DNA from: Didymodactylos carnosus
Lineage: Eukaryota; Rotifera; Eurotatoria; Philodinida; Philodinidae
Direction of reading: 5' to 3'
Assembly (NCBI GenBank): GCA_905250885.1
Contig: CAJNOQ010000952.1
Span: 1-38,448, forward strand
DNA: 38,448 bases
The stretch's first letter is position 1. The number at the start of each line of letters is the position of its first letter. Positions 1 to 11,800 of the stretch are shown here, one piece after another. The position numbers and the translations under genes were made by a program. The notes below the pieces were generated by a model. That model made no database searches and was not told where the DNA came from. It saw only the letters and a list, made by a program, of their open reading frames with translations.

Positions 1-475
1 TCTGATGATATATGTATGTGGTGATTGTATCTGTCCTAATTGACGAAAAAATTGCAATGAGAAACAGATGAATGAAAAAAGAAATTCTTTTTTTTTTTAT
101 TTGAACAAATATTCGTAAAACATGCGGTGCGTGTGGATTGCGGCTTTTTGTGTTTTAATAATAATAAATGTTTTATCTGAAAAAGAAATGAAATAGTATT
201 ATATAAAAATAGGCAATAAAAGTACAAACAGTACGATTAGTATACTCAAACGATACGATACTGGACAAAAGAACACACTCGCAGGAGAATTTTACTTGAA
301 ATAAAGAAAATAATCGGATAAAAGGTGTTCAGTTTCAAAGCAAATCAAATATTTATCCGCTTATGTTTCTGCTTTTTTAAATACACTCTCTTATATATCA
401 AATATTGTATATTTTTTAGTCAGTTTCTTAACCATTTCATTTTACTTTTCAACCCTCAAAAAAACTTTGTGTCGG
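1..475. other. AT-rich noncoding flank
   Basis: Short ORFs occur on both strands, but they are biased to Phe, Asn and Lys as AT-rich noise would be. I see no splice-bounded coding segment, RNA gene or clear repeat before the fold-back element that begins near 476. Confidence 0.5.
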
Positions 476-1437
476 CGAAGCGAAACGAAAAAAGATTTAC
501 CACTTTTTCATTAGAAAATAATCTTCTTTTCTTGTCTTTTTATGCATTTTCTTGTTGAGTTATCCATTCGTTCGACGTTTGATTGTTCACTTTTGGGATA
601 AACAGATAATTCCCAACCTTTAACAGCTATAGATGAACGATGTGCACTTATTTTTTCGATGTATGCTTCAATGATCGTATAAAGAATTTGCTGTTATCGG
701 TGCAGGATGCTGGAGAGTCAGATTACCAGTTTTTAGTATTCCGATAACGTCTCTATAATCTATAGTCTTCGAAAATGGTCATTCATCTTTTTACTAGGCA
801 TCAAACTGCAGCTCTCGTTAGAAGGTTCGCTTGGCGCAGAGTTCTTTCACTCAATTGCTTGAGCGCCTCATCCATACTGGCTAACCACGTATTAGATAGT
901 TAAAGAAAGTTTTAACAAGAAATGTGATTGTCTTCCTTATGAGATGTCTAGTAGCTAATGTGAGATGTCTAGTAGCTAATGTGAGATGTCTAGTAGCTAA
1001 TGTGAGATGTCTAGTAGCTAATGTGAGATGTCATGTCACACTTTTCATTAATCAAGTGACTCACTATTCTATGCACAGTCAAACAGTTGATATGAGTGCT
1101 AATTGGTTTGATTCTCTTCTCAAAGAAAATTCACTAGTTACTATATGTGCTGGTACAATATATATGCGTTGTTGAGTACCATGCGGCTATTAATTATCTC
1201 TTACGACGAACGGTTTGAAAATATATTTATCTTTTGAGACTCATTATACTTTTGATTGAAGCACACATCGTTCATCTATAGTTATTAAAGGTTGGGAATT
1301 ATCTTTTTATCCCAAAAGTGAACAATTAAACATCCCTAAGAATGAGTGGATAACTCAACAAGAAAATGCATAGAAAGACAAGAAAAGAAGATTATTTTCT
1401 AATGAAAAAATGGTAAATCTTTTTTCATTTCGCTCAA
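476..1437. repeat. Fold-back element with ~175-bp inverted arms
   Basis: The left arm (about 476-649) and the right arm (about 1260-1437) are reverse complements at roughly 85-90% identity. Both hold the same landmarks in mirror order: AGCGAAA, AAAAAAGATTTACCA, AGAAAATAATCTTCTTTTCT, TTGAGTTATCCA, CACTTTTGGGATAAA and CTATAGATGAACGATGTG. About 610 bp lie between the arms, including a 21-bp tandem array. There is no transposase reading frame, so it is probably a non-autonomous DNA transposon or fold-back. The outer boundary and target-site duplication are not clear. Confidence 0.8.
940..1032 (+). repeat. Perfect 21-bp tandem repeat (4 copies plus 9 bp)
   Basis: Four identical copies of a 21-bp unit starting TGAGATGTCTAGTAGC run at 940-960, 961-981, 982-1002 and 1003-1023, followed by a 9-bp partial copy. 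The unit is a multiple of three, so an open frame repeats Arg-Cys-Leu-Val-Ala-Asn-Val, but nothing suggests translation. It lies in the loop of the surrounding inverted repeat. Perfect identity points to recent expansion. Confidence 0.9.
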
Positions 1438-2238
1438 TCACCTTAATAATTAGTAGACACCGGATACTTCAAAGTGTACATATAGTGCACAGCATATATG
1501 TACAGTATGAAAGTATGGTCTATTAAGAGTTATTTAATCAGCTAGTATTATTCATGAGCACTACCTAATAATATGTAGAATATAAAGAGCACTCTAAAAA
1601 ATACCCACAAATACGACGGATTGAAGCATCTTATTTTAAAAGCAAAAAAAAAATGCAGATCACAAAGTGGATGGTTAGAAAAGATGGATAGATGAAGCGA
1701 TTTTTTGAGAGTAAATGTATAAGATGAGAATAAGGAGTCAATTAATTGATGACCGTCTATAACAGTATCGTGGATGGTTTCTATACTCCATATAAATACA
1801 GCCACCGTCTAAAATCTGAATATCTCATAAAAATTTGTAAATGTAACTTCTCTGCTTATCGCTTGAATAAGTCGAATTTTCAACCTTTACGCAACGTCTC
1901 CAGTTTACATCGATTCTCTCCAAACGATGTTTAACTCGTTGTATAAGGCTTTAAATACATATTGCAATGGGAAAAGACGAGTTGAAGAAACATACTTTAA
2001 AGAAAAGTAAGGTTGGCTTCAGCTAATTTGTACTATAGGTCACCGACAAGATAACTATTTCTTGAATTATTTACTGAATAATCTGTAGTTTTTCGTCATT
2101 TGATAACGGCCATCTTCTATTCATCATACTTGAGTTTCCAACTACATTTCTTAGAAAACTGAGTCTTTAGTTACGTCATACTTCTAAAAAACAGTCTTAT
2201 TTTTTTAGAATCATTTGAATTCATTTATCTTATTTTAG

Positions 2239-2450
2239 CGGCCTTTAGAATCTTCATAACAGTACCTAATAATACCATCACAGCAGTCGGAAGAGAAATG
2301 AAGAAACGCTTCATTTCGTCGATATATTTATATTCAACGATAAAGGTAATAAATAAACGAAATGGTTGACATCTTCGTCGGTTGACTGAATGTTGTTACA
2401 AACAAGTAGAATGGATTAAACATCTCACAGAAACAGGCTTCTTAAAATAA
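2239..2450 (+). pseudogene. Exon-like pair, probable coding relic
   Basis: The segment 2239-2345 follows a good acceptor (TTATTTTAG), stays open for 35 codons with non-repetitive residues (it begins Ala-Phe-Arg-Ile-Phe-Ile-Thr-Val-Pro), and stops at an AAG|GTAATA donor. A 61-bp intron-sized gap ends at CAAG, and then 2407-2450 reads about 13 codons to a stop. The phases on the two sides do not agree, so as it stands the pair cannot be one intact gene. I do not recognise the protein. It could also be chance in AT-rich DNA. Confidence 0.2.
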
Positions 2451-3065
2451 GATAAACGAAAAAAAATAGCTCAACATGTAGCATTCTTTTTTAGAGTGTA
2501 AAGATTATTCTACAGATGTTGCAGTGATAGTCTAATTTTGGGTGTAGTGTCTTTTGTAAAATTGAATAATCTATAACGAAAAGAAAAGGGCATTTTTTGG
2601 TCATAAATGTTCTAGACTTACGTATAAAAGACAAATTTTATTTTATTCATGTAACATATGCACCTGAAATCTATTTCCATCTTTTTTTTCTCATCACATC
2701 TGGTCTCAAGTATGTTAATTCCATTGTTTAAAAAACAAAACCCACAAATACATGATTTTAAACATTGAAAATGTTATGATGTACTTCTCTCATATAAAAG
2801 ATCATGGCATAAACTAAAACGTTTCTGCACTTACTGTAAACAATCTATGCCAATATGCATATCTGATTTTTCCGTTAAAATGAAATGCAGATATGCACCT
2901 GTGCAGTGTAGAAAGAAAGAAAGAACAACTCTGCTTTGCTTCCTATTTTTTTCGCTACATCACTCATTTCCGCATCAAGAATATTTATGAAAAGAAGAAA
3001 AAAAAATAGGTGTTTTTAGCAGGTTTCTCTCCTATTTCTTTTTCGTGCATATGATGTACACATAA

Positions 3066-3090
3066 AAAAACGATTAGAAAAAACTGTTTT
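3066..3090 (+). repeat. 25-bp copy of part of the 6.7-kb coding relic
   Basis: This stretch is identical to 6750-6774 over 25 bp, and TGATA follows at a similar offset in both. The shared frame reads Lys-Arg-Leu-Glu-Lys-Thr-Val, and here it runs on for about nine codons to a stop. It looks like a small remnant of the same coding family, although low complexity makes a chance match possible. Confidence 0.4.
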
Positions 3091-5879
3091 ACTGATACTT
3101 GAATTGATCCAGTGACACCAAATTGATGTGTATAGCTGTTTGCGTCAGTTTTTTTCTCTTTTCATTTTAGGTTGTTTTTAGAAAGAACAAAACGAAACTC
3201 TTAGATAAAGCACTGGCGGTTTAGATAAAATCAAGTTGAAAACGAAATGAAAGGAGATGTAAAATGGATTTCGAGAATAGTTCATGTAAGACAACTTTCT
3301 TTTCTCAGAAAACAAACGCTTAATAGAACAATCTCACATAAAGTACAGAGTCATAGAATTTGTCTTGTATAAAAAGTCATCATAAAACGAGCAACGTCTC
3401 TAAGTGACTTACCAAAGAAAATAAATTTTTACAATACGGTTCATTAGCAAGTATCCAATAATTCAATAACTGGCATCTACAACTGTCAGAATTTGTTAAC
3501 TGTCATCACTTTTCAGATGAAATTGTCCAAGACAAGATATTCTCTTTCTATTACAAAATTCGTGTTTATTACAGTAGCGTATATATATCACATTGTCTCT
3601 TGTTGATGTAGGAACAATGACAATAACAAATCTTAGATAGGAAAATAACTTTCCATTCCCATCAATTATACATGAAAATTATAGTCTATCATTGAATGCA
3701 CAACAAAAGTACGTATACCAATATTGTAACGACATATTATATGTTATTAATGAGACGCATCACGCAATAAACAAAAAATTTGTCTTAAACTACTTATATC
3801 TTGATTTTATTTTAGAAATTCTGACAACATAATCTAACTAGTAAAACCTAACTGTAACTAACAGTAACTCAAATGATAACCTGATTAGATTTTAGTTTTA
3901 CTTGCATATAAAATTTATTGGAGTTACTTGATCTTCTATGAGATTTTTACTATACTAATCTACAGTGTACTATAGTGTAATTTTCTTGAGCAAATAAACG
4001 TGCACTTTCTATCAAATAGAGATAATACACATCAAAAGGTTACATGTGTTTTTGTGTGTTTGATGTATTGAAAAATAAACTCTGTAAAGAATCTTAAAAG
4101 AAAGAAAAATCAAACGAGTCAACTATCTTCATTATTGAGCTTTCATTGAAATCATACAAGAAATTAGTAATCATTTTTCTTTGTGAGATGTAATGTAACT
4201 CTTACAGCTAAAATGAACTTTTCTTTCGTTGTTATTTCAATATCTAGTTCATACATGCTTGAAAATATATTAAATCATTTTCTTATAAAATATACTGTAA
4301 AACAGATCAAATCTATCATCTTTTAAATTGTTTCAAGAAGATAAAACTATTCACAACATGTATACTCAAAACTTAATGATAACATTATTGAAATATAGTG
4401 GTGTAAAACTCGAGGAAAGAAGAAAGGCCACAACGAGCGAACTCTCTCTCATAAGTGTCTTGCGTATTCTCATGTCCAACTATTCCCAATAGTCATTCAA
4501 TATTAGACATTTTAGTCGGGATGTATTTAAACAAATATGGGCAAATATTTCAGCTAGGTCTTTTTGAAAGAAGAGCCTAGTGTCAATAATGAAAAAAAAA
4601 AGAGTCATACATTCTATCCTATGTTAAACCATTTTATCAGGTATTTCTTAAGATAATTGCTCTCCTTTTTTCTCTATTCTTAAATTTAACATTGCAACCT
4701 TGTAATGTGCGACAACATTACGCACAATACATATACATATAAAAGACTCAATTTAATACGCTATAATCTCATGAAATATGTAGGTAATACCAAACAGAAA
4801 AGAAAAGTGAAATTATATGGTATGTATATAATACAAAAAAAAGTGCTAAATACAATTTCAATAAAAGAGAACTTTCAAAAATTCTTCAACTAAAACTTGT
4901 GAATATAATTTATACCTACGTCTTACAAACTTTTACGATTAAAACAAGCAATTTCAACAAACAATTTAAATAAGCAATTTGAAAGCAATAGTTTGATATA
5001 TATGAATCATTCCAGGCTTTTTTTTCCAAGAATTAGAACAACGTTTTTGTAACAGAAATCTTTTCATTCCTCAGAAAAGATGTGTTACATAATCTTTAAA
5101 GCAGTGTCTACTTTAGAAATCATTTAAATATTTTCTTTTTAAAGTATATATGGTTAGATGACGAGCCCTTTAAGCAAAGAAAATGTAAATATCGTCAAGA
5201 AAAGATATAGTTAAAAATTGATTTCGATATATCCAACTCGCGAAGTACAATAAATAATCAGACGAAATAATTCAATGTTTAAACAAGAAAAACCTTGAAA
5301 TAAGGAGAAAAAATACACTTAAAACAAGAAAAGACAAGTCAAACCAACATACCATATAAACTTGATATAAAAAAGAATACGTCAAATGGAAGAATTTTAA
5401 ACAACTGCTGTATACATAAGAGAGAGTTCAAAAAAAAGTTACGTAAACAAATTATAAAAGAATTGTAAAAAAAAATCATTCATTCAACTAAAAGACAACA
5501 ACATACATTTTCTGCGGTTTATATAATCAACATTTCCGAAGGCATATTAATCAACAAATGAACTCTTGCTGAAATTATTCAATATTTACTATTGAATTTA
5601 AGCTTGACCAACCTTCGAGCAGACAAACGAACAATCACTCATATATTCATTGATCGGTTAAAGAAAAGAAGTATAGAAAGCTATAAAGAGTTGTATTGTT
5701 ATATTTATATTATAAAAAAAGTACCTTCGTACTTTATCTCATTCAGAAGTATTTTTTGTTCAGAAAAAACGGTCAAATTTAGAATCAGCGTGAAAAATTG
5801 CGTAGAATTCATATAAAAAAGTTATCGAGGAAAAACTTTTAACTCTTTTAAGTTTTTTTAACCGATGTTTTAAAGAATT

Positions 5880-6450
5880 TTTTAAATTTATGCCCAAATC
5901 GTCGGGACTAACGTTCAGAAAACGGCTGCGAAATAGTTCATTTACGGTGACTGTTAACCAATTGATTTTTAATCATCAGTTAACGACATAAAACATCCAG
6001 TTAACCAGTAACAACCCTCTTTTTCGTTTTATCACTGTTCCTCTCGCACCGAACCTAATGACCAGTCCTTTTTAAATCAACTGGAACTGGCATGAAAACA
6101 CGAAAGAACCAAAAAAATGAGATTTCAAAAAAAAATTAGTGCGAAAAGGAATCTTTCTCGAATAAGAATTTAATTCTGTTCATTTTTGTCTTAACGATTA
6201 CAGTATAAAATGTTTTATTGCTGAGTTGAACGTTAATTACTCTTAAGCAGTCCTTCTCTTATTTACACAGCTCAGTTGATATGGTCTGTAGACGTTTTAT
6301 TATCGTTTTTACTTTAAAAAGCTCAGTTCAAAAGAACCAATAAACGAGAGAACTGGTCATCAATTTCAGTTCATTTGAAAAGAACTGGTGAGCAGTTTCA
6401 GTTGAGAAGAATCGGTATTATCTATTAGTTCAAATGCAGAAGAACTGCAA
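5880..6450. repeat. Region rich in AACTGGT/ACCAGTT words
   Basis: Many copies of AACTGG, ACCAGTT and GAACTG occur in both orientations across this stretch, for example GAGAACTGGTCATC and AAGAACTGGTGAGC. Base composition is slightly richer in GC than the flanks. Dense short subterminal words are typical of non-autonomous DNA transposons, but I could not find clear terminal repeats or a duplication. Confidence 0.35.
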
Positions 6451-6658
6451 CAGTTACACTTCTAATTATACGTTATACACTTTTCATTTTCAAATATATG
6501 ACGATGAATATATTCGTTAACGATGAAAAAATATTTTTTAAAGAAAACCGTAAACAGACCATTTTTTTTACCATAAAATAGCTCAAGTTATACAACGTGG
6601 AATAGGCCATTAGCAATATCGTTTTTGATCATTTGGATATTGTGTTTTTTCATTTCAG

Positions 6659-7206
6659 AATCTTCTGACCACTACAAAAACACATCAAGACAAAAAAAGA
6701 GATTCTTTAAGAAAAAAATGGCGTGTTTGTCTAATAAGCCAAAATATACAAAAACGATTAGAAAAAACTGTTTTGGTGATATTAGTCGGTATCATTAAAC
6801 GTAGTATTTTGTATGTTCAAACAAAACGTATTATACTACATTGTGTAACTAAACAATTATTAGCCGTTGAAGAAGCAACACAAATTAATCTAATAATTGT
6901 CCATTATTATGCAATTGATCCAAATACAAAACAAAAACAAATCGAATACAATTAGTTACATTGAAGCCAACATGTAAAGAAGCCTTAATTAAAGATACAA
7001 CAATATTGAAAACGATCAGTAGCTATCAACAGCAACAACAACGTTTGATTAATCTTGAACAAACGACACCAAATGATTAATTGACTTGAGCAAATATTTG
7101 TATTTCAATGAGGAAATCGAATAAGATTAATCGAACAATCGAGATGGGCTACATTTTAGAGAAGTTTCAAACAGATGTTATGGAAAATTCAGGGTTAACT
7201 GATTAA
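6659..7206 (+). pseudogene. Frameshifted coding relic, family unknown
   Basis: An acceptor-like CATTTCAG precedes an open frame (Asn-Leu-Leu-Thr-Thr-Thr-Lys-Thr...) that continues through Trp-Arg-Val-Cys-Leu-Ile to an in-frame TAG at about 6952. The coding character then resumes one frame over (Leu-Val-Thr-Leu-Lys-Pro-Thr-Cys-Lys-Glu-Ala), as a single-base deletion at 6949-6953 would explain. It ends in a Gln-run helix and a stop near 7080. Further coding-like text in shifted frames reaches Leu-Thr-Asp-stop at 7204-7206. The content is non-repetitive and unlike neighbouring noise. I do not recognise the family. There are at least two or three lesions, so it is probably dead; alternatively, unrecognised short introns divide it. 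Confidence 0.5.
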
Positions 7207-7541
7207 AATAATAGATCATTAAGTATAGTAGGATAAAATAGACAGAGTAGGATATTTATCATACTGTTGTTATTTTTCGCATAATTTAGTAAAAAGTGAC
7301 AAAAACTAAACAATGTCTGAAAGACTTTATTACTTAATTATAAGAATTTTTTCAATTCATCAATCACATTGTATGGTCAAACTTTGTAAATGACATACCA
7401 TAACCATTAAAATCATTGTTAGATGAATAAATGATTACCTGAACTATGATGACTGATTTATTTAGAATGTTTTGTTGAGCTAAACTCATTTGTTTTTGAA
7501 ATTAAAAATACTTCGTATTTTAATCCATGATTATAAATCAC

Positions 7542-7890
7542 TTAATCTCCTTTGTGACATGATAACAGTTGTGCTATGTTTGATAACAGTAATTGTTCGT
7601 TTAATTCTGCTTTTTGATCAACAACATTGTGATCGTTGCGATTCATTTTCTTAGTAAATATTGACATCGGCTTATTCATCTTAATTCTTTGTTTTATGCG
7701 ACTCTTTTTATGAGCATCATCATATTTCGATGGTAAACATAAATTATTGACACATTCATTGATTGTTTCTAGTTCGATGTTACTTTTTTCATTTTTAACT
7801 TGATACGGTTGTTTTTATCATCGACCATTATGTTAATAATTTCTTTAGCATTTGGTGAAGATATTATTTTTCTTTTTTTTAAACTTGATC
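7542..7890 (-). pseudogene. Frameshifted coding relic on the minus strand
   Basis: Reading down from about 7890, one frame gives Ser-Ser-Pro-Asn-Ala-Lys-Glu-Ile-Ile-Asn-Ile-Met-Val-Asp-Asp-Lys. After a run of five A it switches frame and stays open for about 85 codons (Gln-Pro-Tyr-Gln-Val-Lys-Asn-Glu-Lys-Ser and on) to a stop at 7542-7544. The long frame has balanced composition, several Cys and Asp, and ends Cys-His-Lys-Gly-Asp. It lacks an early Met. No family is recognised. It converges on the relic at 6659-7206, so both may come from one degraded insertion or from two exons of separate dead genes. Confidence 0.45.
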
Positions 7891-8806
7891 TTGTTTATTA
7901 AAAAATGGTTTGTGTTTAATTTTAACAAACAAACGTAGCTATGCTTGTAGACAAGTTTATGTTGCATAGTGCATAAAACGTTCAATCAAAAACCTAGCAA
8001 AATTACATTTTTTTGGCTAAACTAATGCGTATCTCTTCTACAGAACAGCCTGAATCCAAAGTAAGTATACTCTAGCGGAAGTTCTCGTACATCATAAGAA
8101 AACGAGAGAATGTTACATCTTCAAGATAGAAGGTAAGGCAACAAAACAGATAAGCTCAACTCCTTTACTTTGGATTTGATTGCTGTATTTTAGCATATCT
8201 GAATAAATGGAAACTAAAGGTCTGAAATAATTTAAGAAGTTCGCTGCTAATCATATAAGAAGAGAAGAATGTGGTATCTTGGTGAGTAAACAGTAAAATA
8301 CAAATTCAGGAGATTAAGGTATTCGCCATTTATTTAAAATCGATTTCATTTCTTACCAATCGGACCAGACAATCTTTGTTATCGACAAAAAATACTACAT
8401 ATTTTGGAGAATACGCTCAGTGTTTACGGAAACGAAATGTTTGACAATACCACTTATGTGTTGTGGCTCTAATTTGTATTATAATCTGCAAAAAACACGG
8501 TCTAAAACATTTTTTCTATTCCATTTACCTGGTACATTGGAAAAAAATGTAAAAAATTTATTTTCTAAGATAACATGCAACAAAAAAACAGTAAATATCA
8601 CGAAAAAGTCGTATCTAGAAAAATAACACATAACAGGTGAGAAATTGAGAATGAGAAAAAAATGAACGCGCGTTACATAATAAATGTTTCTACATATGTA
8701 AGTGGGCAGTAGCAAATTCGATATGTAACTGCAAGTTAACTTTAATCTGTCACAAGTGCTCAACTTAATACCACTTATATTGTCGTCAGTTGAATGTTTT
8801 ACATTT
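7891..8806. other. Noncoding stretch 3' of the AKNA-like gene
   Basis: This is the presumed 3' UTR and downstream DNA of the minus-strand gene ending at 8807. A minus-strand AATAAA occurs near 8560, about 250 bp past the stop, and is a possible poly(A) signal. The overlapping ORFs at 8420-8626 and 8479-8763 are antisense to each other and have no recognisable motif. Confidence 0.4.
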
Positions 8807-11800
8807 TTATGACGTTAATACAAGTTTAATTTGTCTACTAATGTATCGCGATAAATTGTGCGATCGATTTTGAACTATACGAGCTCTTTCATAGGTTTCA
8901 TCCAGTGCTTCATAATCAATATCATTCTAAAGAAAAAAATATAAGCTAGAAATAGTATCGCTGTTCTTTTATTATCTTATCTGAGAAATAGGTAATAGGT
9001 AGTACAACTACTTTTGTGCGACAACTGTCTCTGTCTCTTGTTTAGTGATCTGCATGGGAAGCCTAGAGATCGTGATTGATCTCTACTGTTATTGTTTACA
9101 TGCACAAAAGACGAAAAATATTACCAGATCAGCGTCACTGGAAGACTCATAACTGTTATCATGGGATTCATATAAAACGCCATGAACAGCGACTCGTCGA
9201 CGGTTACCATGATGATGGTTTTTTCTACAATAAAGCAATAAAAGCGTACAAATTCTAAGAGGTGTGAAAAATAAGGGAGAATTATTGGCTACACTATATA
9301 TCATCACTGATACATTTGCCGAGAAATTAAATCACTACTCACCGTTCTTCACTTTCATATCCATCGTCAAGTCCATTAGTAGATCGATTATTTCGCTGTG
9401 ATTGATATGTTGGTGATAAAATAGTTCTAAAAAAGAAACGTCGTCAGAATAACCAACAATAACAAACAGTAAAAATATCTTACTGTTGTTGAGAATGATT
9501 ATGATAAGTTGAACTTCCACATAAAGTGCAACGAGATAATGGCTTTTGTGTATTTATATCTGACGTTACCAATGGTATTAGTTTAGGATTAATCTGATTA
9601 TTGACTGGTGTAATGTTTTCATTTGTTACATAACGACTAAATGGAAACAATTTAGCCAGTTGAACATCAGCCTATCAAAACATGCTGACTGAAAAACCTT
9701 TTAGGATTCTCTCAATCGAAGGGTTTGTGATGAACGATATATTCGAGAGAAAATAATGTAGTTATTAAAAACGAGAGTATAGTACAACAGCTTTTAATCA
9801 TTAACAAAAATTTGTTTTTTCTACTCTATTTCAAACATAATGAGATACGTACTAGATTATGCCTGTTTTGGAATCTAAGTACAATGTACCATTCGATGTT
9901 GAAGGTATTGGTTTCTCTTGGCGAATCGAGTAAGGAATTGGTTGCGAAAGGACTTGATGTCGCAACGGTTGCTGATACATTTGCGCTGTATTAACTAATG
10001 GTGAACGATGAACACATCTTTGATCTATATCAACTGAAGTCGGATTCTTTGTGACAAAAGTAGCTTGACTTGTAGTCGATGGAATACTAGTTGATATTCT
10101 GTTATTATTTTGTAAATTTGGTGGACTACGAGACGAACTGTAAATTGATGTTGGTGGAAAACTAACCGATTTTCTTGATCGATTATCATCATAAAAAGAG
10201 CTATATGTGTGTTGTTGTTGACGTCTATCACTTGACTGACGCTGACGACCCATATTCACGTATCTATCACTTGATGGTGCTGTTTGCGGGCGATAATAAT
10301 AGGACGTTGGTGGTATTTTATTCAATGGTATGTTTTGATCTGAATGGCTACGTCGAAGATGTTTTGCTAGTACTTGGCGATGTAAACGATTTTTAGACGA
10401 CTGACGACTAGGTGCCCAATGTAAATAACTCAAATGATCCTTATGATAAAGTTCATTCGAATCATGTAGATTTTCAAAGGAACCTGTGATGCGTGTTTCA
10501 ATATCTGACTGATTTAAGTCTAAACCAGAAAACAAAATTATACAATTCGACTTAGAAATCAGTGAAAACTAGTCGAAAACAAATCATTGACATCTCACTC
10601 CATCACAAAAAATAGTATGAGTTATCATTTTTGTCTTTCTAGCATGTCGAACAGAACGTTAAATTCTAGAGGACTAAGTATAAGATATACTATTTATTGT
10701 ACCTGAATGTCCACTTGGTTTTCTTCGATATAAATTGTTATCATCAAAATCGCTTTCATGTCTTAAGGCTTTACTTGATGTTGAATATTTTCTCGATTGT
10801 CTTGTAAAACCATTTTTGCCATGTTTTGAATATTCACTGTTTGAAGAAGAAAAATCAAAAAAAATCAATGTTTGATTATTTTGAAATAAAATACCGCAAC
10901 ACGACACTTTTAACCAGAATAAAAGGTAAAACAGTACTTCAATGACTCCATCAATTACAAACAAAATACGAGCCATTTATATTTTAAATTGAACTTTTTC
11001 GTTTATTTTGTTTTGATTTAAATTTAAATACTTCATGAATGATTTATAAAAATACATTTAAATAAATAATTGACACTTACTGGTGGTAGTAAAGCGAATC
11101 TGAACTTTCGGCGCCTGATCCACTCGATCGTGAGGATGTGACAGAATGAAGTCCTTGAATATAAAAATGAATAATTTAGACATCAGAATCGCTTTCAGGA
11201 GATGAGAACAAGTAGAAAACGTATCTAAATATGATTTTTTAGAAGGATATAATAATAACAAATATGACATTCTAACCTTCTTCATCATCGGTATTTGACA
11301 GATAGATATTGACAGAATTGGATCTTTTTGCCGGTGATTTTATTTTTTTTGGATACTTTCGTCCATTATCTGAATGATAATATTTTCTTGCTTCTTTTGT
11401 TAAATCTGTTAATGATTGATATCGTGATTTCTTTTTTAGCCCTGGTGATCTAGTTTTTGACAATAAATTTTGATGTGGTATTAACTCTTTTGTATGCGAT
11501 GAAGAATGAAACAATTCATCATCGGTAGATTTGTTTGTTTGATAATATTCAATACTTTCGTCTAGATTATCAGTTGTACTTCTAGAGTGAGAAGAACAAT
11601 TCACACATCTTTCTTCATCGAATTAGTAATAGTCAATCTTACCGATCTTGCAAAAATGTTTCTCGACTCAGTTTTGTTGTGTTAGCAACACTTCCAATTC
11701 CACTGTCATGATCACTAGTACGTGCACCCCGCCATCTTGACATTGTTGGTGATGTACTGCTTTTGTTCACTTCATGCTTATTTCTCTATACACACACACA

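Larger units (their letters stand above)
1438..6658. other. Long gene-poor AT-rich stretch
   Basis: I see no intact gene here. Exceptions worth noting are an exon-like pair near 2239-2450, a 25-bp fragment at 3066-3090 that recurs in a decayed coding region at 6.75 kb, and an AACTGGT-rich repeat near 5.9-6.45 kb. The remaining ORFs, such as those at 1746-1934, 4705-4893 and 5592-5816, have low-complexity composition and no splice context or recognisable motif. Confidence 0.5.

Noticed and set aside
940..1032. Regular short repeats that could suggest a CRISPR array.
   Set aside because: Units abut without spacers and the setting is eukaryotic, so it is a plain tandem repeat.
924..1175. Repeat peptide Arg-Cys-Leu-Val-Ala-Asn-Val in an open frame.
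   Set aside because: It arises from a 21-bp tandem array inside a noncoding fold-back element. There is no supporting gene context.
11582..11642. A 34-bp intron (11609-11642) before exon 12 of the AKNA-like gene.
   Set aside because: A later acceptor (CTCACTCTAG at 11582) keeps the same phase, has a pyrimidine tract and branch-like CTAAT, and gives a normal 61-bp intron.
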